From the IMG/VR virus record IMGVR_UViG_3300030044_000053, positions 1 to 34,979 of that record: a stretch of DNA of 34,979 bases, one strand, 5' to 3'. The notes under the pieces were generated by a model. It was not told where the DNA came from and ran no database searches. It was given only the letters and a program-made list of their open reading frames with translations. The position numbers and the translations under genes are program-made. The DNA is from a virus. Below are positions 23,557 to 29,230 of the stretch, piece by piece. The stretch's first letter is position 1; every line of letters starts with the position of its first letter.

Positions 23557-23712
23557 TCAAACCCGATCCCGTGGCGCGCTCTTTCCCGCGCGATGATGTG
23601 CCGAGAGCGAAAGATTGCTCGATCTAGTCGGCGCTCGAAATCTAGCCCACGCGATGACGAACACGACATCGATCAGCAAGCAAACGCACAATCCAATCAG
23701 AACGTAATGCAT
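23557..23712 (-). CDS. 51-aa membrane protein, first gene after terminator
   Basis: ATG 23712 follows AGGAG by 8 bp and gives MHYVLIGLCVCLLIDVVFVI, one transmembrane helix, then a basic tail. A frame on the opposite strand (63 codons from 23536) also has a good AGGAG, but its product is low-complexity and hydrophilic and it runs against the operon, so the membrane protein is preferred. Function unknown. Confidence 0.6.
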   Translation of the reverse strand: MHYVLIGLCVCLLIDVVFVIAWARFRAPTRSSNLSLSAHHRAGKSAPRDRV

Positions 23713-23734
23713 AGTCGTCACTCCTAAGTTGGAG

Positions 23735-23766
23735 AAAAGTTGGCGCGATCTTTCAACCGCGCCAAC
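23735..23766 (-). terminator. Rho-independent terminator after the HTH regulator
   Basis: A perfect 9-bp GC-rich stem, GTTGGCGCG (23739-23747) with CGCGCCAAC (23758-23766), and a 10-nt loop. Read leftward it is followed by TTTTC (from the AAAA at 23735-23738). It ends the regulator transcript 22 nt after the regulator stop and 23 nt before the next leftward gene's ATG. Confidence 0.8.
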
Positions 23767-23787
23767 AAGTCATAGGGAGGAAACGCC

Positions 23788-24024
23788 CTATACCAGGGCC
23801 TTCGGCAAGGCTATTGCCGAAGCTTCTGTGTCGGTCGCTAGACCGGCGAAATCGTTAGGCATGACACTTCCGGCAGTGGCCTCCGCGATGCGGCGCATAA
23901 GACCAGGCGAAGGCCACTGCTTCCCCAACTTGATTTTATTGACCGTCGCTTGCGAGCATCCGAACAGGATTGCCGCTTGCGCTTCGGTCAATTCGGCTTG
24001 CGCCATATAGTCGGATAGTTTCAT
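23788..24024 (-). CDS. Small HTH repressor, Cro/YdaS-like
   Basis: A 78-aa XRE-class regulator with an HTH at about 12-35 (LTEAQAAILFGCSQATVNKI, then KLGKQW). The ATG at 24024 has no ribosome-binding site but lies at the predicted transcription start of a strong promoter (-35 TTGACA, -10 GATCAT), implying a leaderless mRNA, as for lambda cI from PRM. It is divergent from the plus-strand early promoter, so it probably controls the lysis-lysogeny or early switch, or it is a Cro-type regulator. No larger CI-like gene is nearby. Confidence 0.75.
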   Translation of the reverse strand: MKLSDYMAQAELTEAQAAILFGCSQATVNKIKLGKQWPSPGLMRRIAEATAGSVMPNDFAGLATDTEASAIALPKALV

Positions 24025-24031
24025 GGCGCGA

Positions 24032-24060
24032 ATGATCCGACAAACTAAAATTCGTGTCAA
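24032..24060 (-). promoter_or_regulatory. Strong leftward promoter of the HTH repressor
   Basis: TTGACA (24055-24060, minus strand), a 17-bp spacer and GATCAT (24032-24037). The expected start is about 24025, one base from the repressor ATG (24024). Confidence 0.65.
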
Positions 24061-24104
24061 TGATTATTTTCGTTTTGGACGCAAAAAAATATTCGGAAAG
24101 CCTA

Positions 24105-24133
24105 TTGACGGGAATAATTCGCCGTGAGAATAT
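24105..24133 (+). promoter_or_regulatory. Rightward early promoter
   Basis: TTGACG (24105-24110), a 17-bp spacer and GAATAT (24128-24133). A perfect 9-nt palindrome, GAATAATTC (24112-24120), lies in the spacer and is a candidate operator for the divergent HTH repressor. It drives the run of plus-strand genes from 24162 to 30938. Confidence 0.6.
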
Positions 24134-24161
24134 GCATCTATCGAAAGCGATGGAGGCGAAG

Positions 24162-24353
24162 ATGGAAAAGAAAATTGCCGCTCTGAAAGCCGCTTACGCA
24201 GCCAAGAATGGCGCGAAGCTCCGCAGGGCCGCCGAGGCGGTTGTCGCTCACGACCGCAAGCATCCTTTCGCTTCTCTCTGCGGTGGCATCGAGGCTTGCG
24301 AGACAGTCCGTCTCGCCAAGCGGATTGTCGAAGCTCCCGCACTCCCGTTCTGA
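24162..24353 (+). CDS. 63-aa basic small protein, first gene of early operon
   Basis: ATG 24162 has a GGAGG 5 bp upstream; earlier in-frame ATGs overlap the promoter -10 and are unlikely. MEKKIAALKAAYAAKNGAKL gives a positively charged helix, followed by a C-terminal part with CGGIEAC. It could bind nucleic acid by charge, but no family is recognised. Confidence 0.65.
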   Translation: MEKKIAALKAAYAAKNGAKLRRAAEAVVAHDRKHPFASLCGGIEACETVRLAKRIVEAPALPF

Positions 24354-24363
24354 GGATACGGCC

Positions 24364-24492
24364 ATGACCAAGTTCCGTTGCTACCGCGCCTCATCAGACG
24401 AAACCCGCATTTTCGACACCCGCGACGAGGCTTTGCGCTTCTGCCTTCGCGAAGGTGACTTGAACCGCCTCTGGACGCTGGAGGTGATCTGA
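24364..24492 (+). CDS. 42-aa small phage protein
   Basis: MTKFRCYRASSDETRIFDTR is followed by DEALRFCLREG and ends WTLEVI: a strand-turn-helix-strand pattern of a compact domain. GAGGA lies 7-8 bp before ATG 24364. The next gene starts 2 bp after its stop. Function unknown. Confidence 0.6.
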   Translation: MTKFRCYRASSDETRIFDTRDEALRFCLREGDLNRLWTLEVI

Positions 24493-24494
24493 TC

Positions 24495-24731
24495 ATGCCA
24501 ATGAGCGCCCCCACATTCTGCCAGACGTGCGGCGCGCGGGATGACGCGACAGAGCGCGGGCTTTCATATGACCACATAGCGGTCATGAACGCCCTAGAAA
24601 TGTTCGTTACTCAGTGGAACGCATTCGGGCCAAATTCTGAGGCAGGCGACGCTTTCAAGAAAGTTAGAGCCGCCGCCGTGAAAGCTCTTGGAACAGACGC
24701 CCCGAAATACAGGGCCGATCTTTTCAAATGA
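24495..24731 (+). CDS. Zinc-motif small protein with CxxCGARDDATERGL start (copy A)
   Basis: A 78-aa protein. An N-terminal CQTCGARDDATERGL module is shared with the gene at 25200, including 23 identical bases; the remainder is helical and unrelated to the partner. The Cys pair could bind zinc together with another chain. GGAGGTGATC precedes ATG 24495, and ATG 24501 is a possible alternative. Function unknown. Confidence 0.7.
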   Translation: MPMSAPTFCQTCGARDDATERGLSYDHIAVMNALEMFVTQWNAFGPNSEAGDAFKKVRAAAVKALGTDAPKYRADLFK

Positions 24732-24739
24732 TCCAACTA

Positions 24740-24756
24740 GGCGCGGTTTGCGCGCC
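24740..24756 (+). other. GC hairpin between small early genes
   Basis: GGCGCG (24740-24745) and CGCGCC (24751-24756) form a 6-bp stem with a 5-nt loop in the 42-bp gap after copy A of the zinc-motif gene. No U-tract follows, so it is probably an RNA processing or stability element, or simply cassette debris. Confidence 0.3.
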
Positions 24757-24773
24757 ACAACACCGGGGATGAC

Positions 24774-24980
24774 ATGGAAGACGACTACGGACCGATCCGG
24801 GGCGCTCGCGATGTTTGGGCCTTCACGGAACACACGCCCCGCGACCGCGCCATCTGCCGCAAAGACACCACTACCGACGCCGATATTCAGCGGATTATGG
24901 CGCGGCGGACGCCGACCCTGCCGCTTTCCGCCGAAGTCCGCGCCGCAGCCCGCGCGCGCGCCGATCAACTCCCGCATTGA
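24774..24980 (+). CDS. 68-aa small phage protein
   Basis: MEDDYGPIRGARDVWAFTEH is followed by TPRDRAICRKDTTTDADIQR and a basic C-terminus. ATG 24774 has a GGGGATGA-type site upstream. It lies between the two zinc-motif genes. No domain recognised. Confidence 0.55.
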   Translation: MEDDYGPIRGARDVWAFTEHTPRDRAICRKDTTTDADIQRIMARRTPTLPLSAEVRAAARARADQLPH

Positions 24981-24990
24981 GGATCATGCC

Positions 24991-25194
24991 ATGTACGATA
25001 ATCTCACTCCCGATACGGTCGCCGACCTTGTGGCGACGCTGCGCTATCTGCGCCGCCAGTACGAAATCAACGGGCGACTTGACGGACTGAATATGCGGCA
25101 CGTCGAGAAGTCTCTGGCGCGCGTGGAAATTGAGGTGATGGTTCAGCGCGCGTTCGCCCATGCCGCGCGCATCGCGATCCCGGCTACGGAGTAA
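24991..25194 (+). CDS. 67-aa helical small phage protein
   Basis: MYDNLTPDTVADLVATLRYL is followed by RRQYEINGRLDGLNMRHVEK, predicted all-helical. ATG 24991 follows GAGGATCATGCC, which echoes the GAGGATACGGCC before the gene at 24364. The reading frame extends upstream without an independent start. Function unknown. Confidence 0.6.
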   Translation: MYDNLTPDTVADLVATLRYLRRQYEINGRLDGLNMRHVEKSLARVEIEVMVQRAFAHAARIAIPATE

Positions 25195-25199
25195 TCGGC

Positions 25200-25469
25200 A
25201 TGAGCGAGCAATACACCTACTGCCCGACATGCGGAGCGCGTGATGACGCGACAGAGCGCGGGCTGGCGTTTGATGTTGTTGCTTTGCAGGAACGCGAACT
25301 GCGGTATTTCCGCGCTCTCACTGAGATCACCGCGTTTGCTCCACTAACCAAGCCGGAAGATTTCGGGAACACCGGCAACTGCGACGACGCTGCCTACTAC
25401 GCCAGATACAGCGCCTATTACCACTGCGGACAGGTTGCGAAGATTGCGCTTACGGGAGAACAGACATGA
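25200..25469 (+). CDS. Zinc-motif small protein with CxxCGARDDATERGL start (copy B)
   Basis: An 89-aa protein: YCPTCGARDDATERGLAFD, then a longer helical part with Tyr-rich DAAYYARYSAYYHCGQ. It shares its first ~25 residues with the gene at 24495 and diverges after. Its stop overlaps the next ATG (ATGA). The Cys/His content suggests metal binding. Function unknown. Confidence 0.7.
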   Translation: MSEQYTYCPTCGARDDATERGLAFDVVALQERELRYFRALTEITAFAPLTKPEDFGNTGNCDDAAYYARYSAYYHCGQVAKIALTGEQT

Positions 25470-25711
25470 TCCGGCCGACTGCAAAACACAGCAAAGAGGG
25501 ATGGAGTTTTAACGAGTTTTGGCGTCGTTTGAACGACACAATGCGTCATGCCGGACATGCGCCATCCGACCATGAGGAAGCCGTCGTTTCCTACAACGTT
25601 GGGGAAACTGTTGAGGAAGCTGCGGCACGGATTGGCGCTCGCTATCAGGAAGTTCGTGACGGAGTTCGCCCGCCAGTAAGCGCATTTCAGGACGTGGGAG
25701 GCGAACCATGA
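25466..25711 (+). CDS. 81-aa small phage protein
   Basis: MIRPTAKHSKEGWSFNEFWR starts at an ATGA overlap with the zinc-motif gene, and its stop overlaps the next gene in the same way. It is mainly helical, with ETVEEAAARIGARYQEV in the middle. Tight overlap on both sides supports translation. Function unknown. Confidence 0.65.
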   Translation: MIRPTAKHSKEGWSFNEFWRRLNDTMRHAGHAPSDHEEAVVSYNVGETVEEAAARIGARYQEVRDGVRPPVSAFQDVGGEP

Positions 25712-26043
25712 GCCGCTGGTCAACCCACTACGCCACCATCTACCCGCAAGTTTCGTTGCAGGATCGCGACACGCTCGAACTTGTAGCCCGCGTGAAGTTC
25801 AAGTTTCTCCCTGGGTCGCCGGAAACGCCGCCTTGCTATTCCCACGGCGGATTGCCTGCCGATGGATGCGAAGTTGATGCGGTCGAAGTCGTCGGGCTTG
25901 AAATGGATTTCGGGGGCGGCAAACTCGAACCATTGCCGCTGACGAAAGGGCTTTGCGATTGGATCGTGGACACTATCGACAAAGACACACTCGCGGTAAG
26001 CGCACAAGAAGATTTCGATATTGAACGAAGCAACGCATACTAA
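25708..26043 (+). CDS. 111-aa acidic small phage protein
   Basis: MSRWSTHYATIYPQVSLQDR is followed by beta-rich sequence (VARVKFKFLPGS; VEVVGLEMDFGGG) and an acidic helical end. It looks like a compact alpha/beta protein. The ATGA overlap with the gene before it implies coupling. The boundary sequence just downstream (26046-26061) recurs after the following gene. Function unknown. Confidence 0.65.
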   Translation: MSRWSTHYATIYPQVSLQDRDTLELVARVKFKFLPGSPETPPCYSHGGLPADGCEVDAVEVVGLEMDFGGGKLEPLPLTKGLCDWIVDTIDKDTLAVSAQEDFDIERSNAY

Positions 26044-26045
26044 CA

Positions 26046-26061
26046 GGAGTAACTCAGATGG
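26046..26061 (+). repeat. 16-bp start-site repeat, copy 1 (before DUF7666-like gene)
   Basis: GGAGTAACTCAGATGG, including ribosome-binding site and ATG; identical to 26759-26774. Confidence 0.88.
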
Positions 26062-26765
26062 AAAAAACAATCAAATCAATCAAAGGGTTTGATAAAAACT
26101 TGTCATGCCGTGGTTTCAAATTCGAGGCTGGCAAGTCATACGAAGTCACTGGCGACATAAAAGCGTGTCAAAATGGCTTCCACGCATGCCCAACTGACGA
26201 ACACCCACTTTCGGCGTTTGAATATTATTCGCCGGCAACATCGGTATTTCATGACGTCGATCAGTCAGGGAAAACCGACAAAGACGGCAACAAAATCGCA
26301 TCCGCCAAGATCACAATCAACGCGGAAATCTCACTCGGCGACTTGACAAAACGCGCGGTTGAATGGGTTTTTAAGCGAGCGAAGTGGTCGGAAGGCCCGG
26401 TCGCAACTGGCCATAATGAAGGAGCTACGGCAAGCGGCGATCATGGCGCGGCCACGGCAAGCGGCGATCATGGCACGGCTACGGCAAGCGGCTATCAGGG
26501 CGCGGCCACGGCAAGCGGCGATCAGGGCGCGGCCACGGCAAGCGGCTATCAGGGCGCGGCTACGGCAAGCGGCAATCAGGGCACGGCTACGGCAAGCGGC
26601 CTGGGCGGGAAGGTCAAGGGCACCGCCGGCAACGCGATGTTCGCCGTCGAGCGAGACGATAATTTCAACATCGTCAGCGTCGCGTGCGGGATAGCCGGTA
26701 AAGACGGCGTGCCGGCTGATGCGTGGCTCGTCTGCAAAGACGGAAAACTAACTATTTCGGAGTAA
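26058..26765 (+). CDS. DUF7666-like protein with 9-residue ATASG repeats
   Basis: A 235-aa protein. Residues 1-115 carry a GFDKNLSCRGFKFEAGKSYE start and an ACQNGFHAC motif typical of the DUF7666-like domain found in phages and mobile elements. Residues about 118-180 are seven 9-residue units of the type G[D/Y/N][H/Q]G[A/T]ATAS (27-bp period). A distinct C-terminal cap follows (GNAMFAVERDDNFNIVSVAC). The repeats probably form a beta-solenoid-like stack. An identical 16-bp start-site sequence lies before this gene and before the next one. Function unknown. Confidence 0.8.
   Translation: MEKTIKSIKGFDKNLSCRGFKFEAGKSYEVTGDIKACQNGFHACPTDEHPLSAFEYYSPATSVFHDVDQSGKTDKDGNKIASAKITINAEISLGDLTKRAVEWVFKRAKWSEGPVATGHNEGATASGDHGAATASGDHGTATASGYQGAATASGDQGAATASGYQGAATASGNQGTATASGLGGKVKGTAGNAMFAVERDDNFNIVSVACGIAGKDGVPADAWLVCKDGKLTISE
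26409..26597 (+). repeat. 27-bp coding tandem repeat, seven units
   Basis: Seven in-frame 27-mers starting GGC and ending GGCAAGC. The first unit is degenerate; the rest differ at a few positions (GAT/TAT/AAT, CAT/CAG, GCG/ACG). The close similarity of units suggests recent expansion or gene conversion. Confidence 0.92.
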
Positions 26766-26774
26766 CTCAGATGG
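26759..26774 (+). repeat. 16-bp start-site repeat, copy 2 (before ParB-like gene)
   Basis: The identical 16 bp at the next gene start. The repeat also contains the stop codon of the DUF7666-like gene. Confidence 0.88.
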
Positions 26775-27571
26775 CCGCCAGAGACGAATTTGCGCGCGGA
26801 CAAACGACGGTCATGATCGATCCGCGCCGTGTCAGGATCAAAGCCGGATTGAATATCCGCGACATGACAACGGAAGCTTTCAAAGCCGGCATTGAAGAAC
26901 TGGCAAATTCAATTGAAACGCAAGGATTTCTCAACTCGCATCCTATCGAATATAGCAAGGATGATGAAGGCTATTACGTCACGGCAGGCCACCGGAGATT
27001 GCTCGCCAGCCTGCGAGTTATCGAGCGCGGCAACGTCGAACTATTCGCCATCCCGGCGCTTCCCGAGGCCAAGGGAACCAAATTAGTTGACCGCGATATA
27101 AACCTGATTATATCCAACAATGGCGAGCGATTGACGCTCGCGGAAGAAGGCGAAGGATTTAAGCGCCTCATGGGTCACGGATTGACGATCCAACAAATTT
27201 CACAGCGGTGCGGCAAATCCATAACTCATATCAACAATGCTCTTGATTTTTTATCCGCTCCCGCCGAAGCTCACGCATTGGTTGGACAGGGGAAAGTTTC
27301 GGCGACGCTGGCGGCAAAAACAATTCGCAAGGAAGGCGCTAAAAAGGGCGTCGAGACGTTGCAAAAAGCCGTCGAGACGGCGACCGCATCGGGAAAGGCT
27401 AAAGCAACCGAACGGCATATCGAGCCGCGTATTGCCACGACGTTCGATCCTGGCCCGGCGTGTATCGCGCTAGTTGAGCGGCTTGCCAAAGAGAGCGACG
27501 AAAACGTATCTCAGGCTTTTGCATATTTTATCGTCGAAGCGCGCGAAATCATTTCCAAAATATCGGAGTGA
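26771..27571 (+). CDS. ParB/Srx-fold protein (ParB-like)
   Basis: A 266-aa protein with a ParB N-domain (about 13-110, including GHRR at 73-76, the CTP-binding patch) and an HTH at about 138-158 (LTIQQISQRCGKSITHINNA), then a helical C-terminus. ATG 26771 has GGAG 8 bp upstream. No ParA ATPase or parS-like array is seen, so plasmid-style partition is unlikely. Phage ParB-like proteins can be nucleases, regulators or CTP-dependent DNA clamps; the exact role is open. Confidence 0.8.
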   Translation: MAARDEFARGQTTVMIDPRRVRIKAGLNIRDMTTEAFKAGIEELANSIETQGFLNSHPIEYSKDDEGYYVTAGHRRLLASLRVIERGNVELFAIPALPEAKGTKLVDRDINLIISNNGERLTLAEEGEGFKRLMGHGLTIQQISQRCGKSITHINNALDFLSAPAEAHALVGQGKVSATLAAKTIRKEGAKKGVETLQKAVETATASGKAKATERHIEPRIATTFDPGPACIALVERLAKESDENVSQAFAYFIVEAREIISKISE

Positions 27572-27576
27572 AGGCT

Positions 27577-27792
27577 ATGCTATCTCACCCGCTTACCAAC
27601 GATGACAAAATGGCTATGCTCAATCGCGCCCTGCCGCTTTGTCCATTAGAGGCGCTACAATACACGCCATTGGCGCGAACGTGGTTAGTTCGTCACGGCG
27701 TTCCGGTTTACGAAATTGGGGCAACTTTGGTTTTGCGCGCCATACATGATGAGTTTGATCGCAGGGTGCATCTGTCTGTAGGAGAAGGTTGA
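27577..27792 (+). CDS. 71-aa small phage protein
   Basis: MLSHPLTNDDKMAMLNRALP is followed by a helical, slightly basic protein ending in HLSVGEG. ATG 27577 has GGAG 8 bp upstream; a GTG at 27568 overlapping the ParB-like stop is the alternative. The stop overlaps the next ATG. Function unknown. Confidence 0.65.
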   Translation: MLSHPLTNDDKMAMLNRALPLCPLEALQYTPLARTWLVRHGVPVYEIGATLVLRAIHDEFDRRVHLSVGEG

Positions 27793-28085
27793 TGACCGAC
27801 TATCTGATCGAAGCCTACAACACCGAAATGTCCGAGATACAAAATCGCGAAATTCAGGCATTGTTTGAAGCGCTGGAACTTTATGTTTCTGCGCAGACAT
27901 ATGCCACGCATCAAGCCGTGCGCGAGCGTTTCAACGCAGGCGTAAGGCTGGCGGCAGCGATGTCGCAACGCGACCATGAGTACCACAATGGGCGCACTCC
28001 CGCACCAGAGGATCAGAAACCTGAGCCCGATACCGTTCTTACGTTTCCGTCTATCGTGACGCGCCAGCGTAGCGAAGTGATGTAA
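27792..28085 (+). CDS. 97-aa helical small phage protein
   Basis: MTDYLIEAYNTEMSEIQNRE and the following ~60 residues are strongly helical, followed by a Pro-rich tail. The ATG overlaps the previous stop (TGATG), so it is probably translated by re-initiation. No family recognised. Confidence 0.65.
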   Translation: MTDYLIEAYNTEMSEIQNREIQALFEALELYVSAQTYATHQAVRERFNAGVRLAAAMSQRDHEYHNGRTPAPEDQKPEPDTVLTFPSIVTRQRSEVM

Positions 28086-28111
28086 TCAACATATCAGTTA
28101 GGATATCTATC

Positions 28112-28276
28112 ATGTTCACATACGGCAAATTCACCGTGTCGATGATTTCCGCCGAGCAGGTAGTCCGCCGCGTTCTACTCGAAGCAAAGCGCACAGGCGA
28201 CGATACATTCGCCGCGCAGTTATTGCCAGAAATGCTCAGCGCCGCACAGGACGTTCAGGGGAGGCGGCTGCGATGA
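28112..28276 (+). CDS. 54-aa small phage protein
   Basis: MFTYGKFTVSMISAEQVVRR is followed by LLEAKRTGDDTFAAQLLPEM, mainly helical. The ATG at 28112 follows GGATATCTATC, a weak site. Its stop overlaps the MazG-like gene as ATGA, supporting its reality. Function unknown. Confidence 0.55.
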   Translation: MFTYGKFTVSMISAEQVVRRVLLEAKRTGDDTFAAQLLPEMLSAAQDVQGRRLR

Positions 28277-28542
28277 GCTACCCCGTGGTATTGAACGCTA
28301 CAGAAGCAAGGGCCATTGAGTTTGCCAATGAACTTGAACGCGCCCGGATAAAGTTTGCCAAGATGGCATCCGCCCACGAAGGCTACGCCATCATCGCAGA
28401 GGAATTTGACGAACTTTGGGATATCGTCAAACAGAAACAAACGCAGCGTGATTATGCGGCGTTGCGCAAGGAGACGGTCCAACTCGGCGCAATGGTCCTC
28501 GCGTTTCTAGTGGAAATCGTTGACGAGGGGAACCGACGATGA
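28273..28542 (+). CDS. MazG-like all-alpha protein
   Basis: An 89-aa protein. EGYAIIAEEFDELWDIVKQK and a later RKETVQLGAMVLAFLVEIV are typical of small phage proteins related to MazG-type nucleotide pyrophosphohydrolases, in which the EE-x-x-[E/D] helix binds Mg2+. The motif here (AEEFDEL) keeps three acidic positions. Possible roles are dNTP pool sanitation or (p)ppGpp hydrolysis; the similarity is from pattern only. Overlaps both neighbours. Confidence 0.6.
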   Translation: MSYPVVLNATEARAIEFANELERARIKFAKMASAHEGYAIIAEEFDELWDIVKQKQTQRDYAALRKETVQLGAMVLAFLVEIVDEGNRR

Positions 28543-28748
28543 CCACCTACGAACGCGGCGAGCGCGTGAAGCCGATCTCCCCGAACCGCAGCGACGCCCC
28601 GGACCCTTCGATACGCATTGGCCGCGACCGATGGCCGCCGTCGCGGGACGGCGCAGCCCTGGCGACGGAACTGGCGCTGCTGCCGCTGGCGTTGGCGCTC
28701 AACGCGGCGGGCGTGTTCGTGGAGCTTTGGTTCAGGAGGCGACCGTGA
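28539..28748 (+). CDS. 69-aa small membrane protein
   Basis: MTTYERGERVKPISPNRSDA is hydrophilic, then a hydrophobic helix (ATELALLPLALALNAAGVFV) leads to a basic RRRP end. It starts at an ATGA overlap and its stop overlaps the next GTG. GC content here is visibly higher than in the middle of the window. Function unknown. Confidence 0.6.
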   Translation: MTTYERGERVKPISPNRSDAPDPSIRIGRDRWPPSRDGAALATELALLPLALALNAAGVFVELWFRRRP

Positions 28749-28924
28749 CCCCAACCGCCGCTGACAATCTACTCCTACTCGCCGGAGCGCTCGCGGGCGG
28801 CGGCATGGTTGCGCTGGTCTGGATTTGGTCAACCGATCCGGTGAACCGCGACGGGCGCTACGCCACGGCGCTCTTGGTCGTCATCGTCATTATCATCGCT
28901 TACTTCGTGAGGTTCCTGCCATGA
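28745..28924 (+). CDS. 59-aa two-helix membrane protein
   Basis: Starts at GTG 28745 inside a GTGA overlap. VTPTAADNLLLLAGALAGGG continues through two hydrophobic helices separated by a polar loop (STDPVNRDGRYA). The long upstream frame has no plausible start. The two consecutive tiny membrane proteins (28539 and 28745) may work together. Its stop overlaps the 11-codon remnant at 28921. Confidence 0.6.
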   Translation: MTPTAADNLLLLAGALAGGGMVALVWIWSTDPVNRDGRYATALLVVIVIIIAYFVRFLP

Positions 28925-28940
28925 CCCACCCCACCGATCC
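28920..28940 (+). repeat. 21-bp gene-start repeat, copy 1 (before tad2)
   Basis: Matches 29210-29230 at 20 of 21 positions. It starts CATGACCCACCCC and ends CGATCC. Confidence 0.88.
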
Positions 28941-28956
28941 TATCAAAGGAGTGTAA
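28921..28956 (+). pseudogene. 11-codon orphan start of the gene at 29211
   Basis: ATG-ACC-CAC-CCC-ACC-GAT-CC (MTHPTDP) copies the start of the gene at 29211 (MTHPADP) and then diverges to a stop at 28956. It looks like the stranded 5' end left when tad2 entered between the membrane-protein gene and the 29211 gene. An alternative is a short leader peptide coupling translation into tad2. Confidence 0.5.
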
Positions 28957-28959
28957 ATC

Positions 28960-29214
28960 ATGAATATCGGAGAAGCAGTGGCGGCAATGAAGCAGAACTA
29001 CCGCGTTCGTCGCGCCGGTTGGAACGGCAAAGGGATGCACATTTACCTGGAGGACGATTTAGAAAGCACAATCGAGGGGCGCAATCCGCGCCTTCGTGAC
29101 GGGCGCATGTATCATTCGTACATCGTGCTTCTGACAGCGGGAGGGACGTTCCAGCCCGGCTGGAACGCATCGACGCCGGACCTGTTGGCGGATGATTGGG
29201 AGATAGTAACATGA
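28960..29214 (+). CDS. tad2: DUF2829 / Tad2-type Thoeris anti-defence protein
   Basis: An 84-aa protein matching the DUF2829 family: MNIGEAVAAMKQNYRVRRAG, WNGKGMHIYLE, then YIVLLTAGGTFQPGWNAS and LLADDWEIV. Characterised members (Tad2) sequester the cyclic ADP-ribose-type signal made by ThsB and so block Thoeris abortive infection. Length and all conserved blocks fit. It has its own AAAGGAG 8 bp before ATG 28960, and a near-identical 21-bp gene-boundary sequence brackets it. Binding specificity for a given signal isomer cannot be told from sequence. Confidence 0.85.
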   Translation: MNIGEAVAAMKQNYRVRRAGWNGKGMHIYLEDDLESTIEGRNPRLRDGRMYHSYIVLLTAGGTFQPGWNASTPDLLADDWEIVT

Positions 29215-29230
29215 CCCACCCCGCCGATCC
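29210..29230 (+). repeat. 21-bp gene-start repeat, copy 2 (after tad2)
   Basis: The second copy, forming the functional start of the gene at 29211. Confidence 0.88.

Noticed and set aside
23536-23727. 63-codon plus-strand frame with a good AGGAG site
   Set aside because: Its product is hydrophilic and low in complexity and it runs against the operon; the minus-strand membrane protein in the same place is more convincing.
26409-26597. CRISPR-like regular spacing
   Set aside because: The 27-bp units are contiguous, in-frame coding repeats without spacers.
26771-27571. Plasmid partition locus
   Set aside because: There is a ParB-like gene but no ParA and no recognisable parS array, and the context is a phage early operon.
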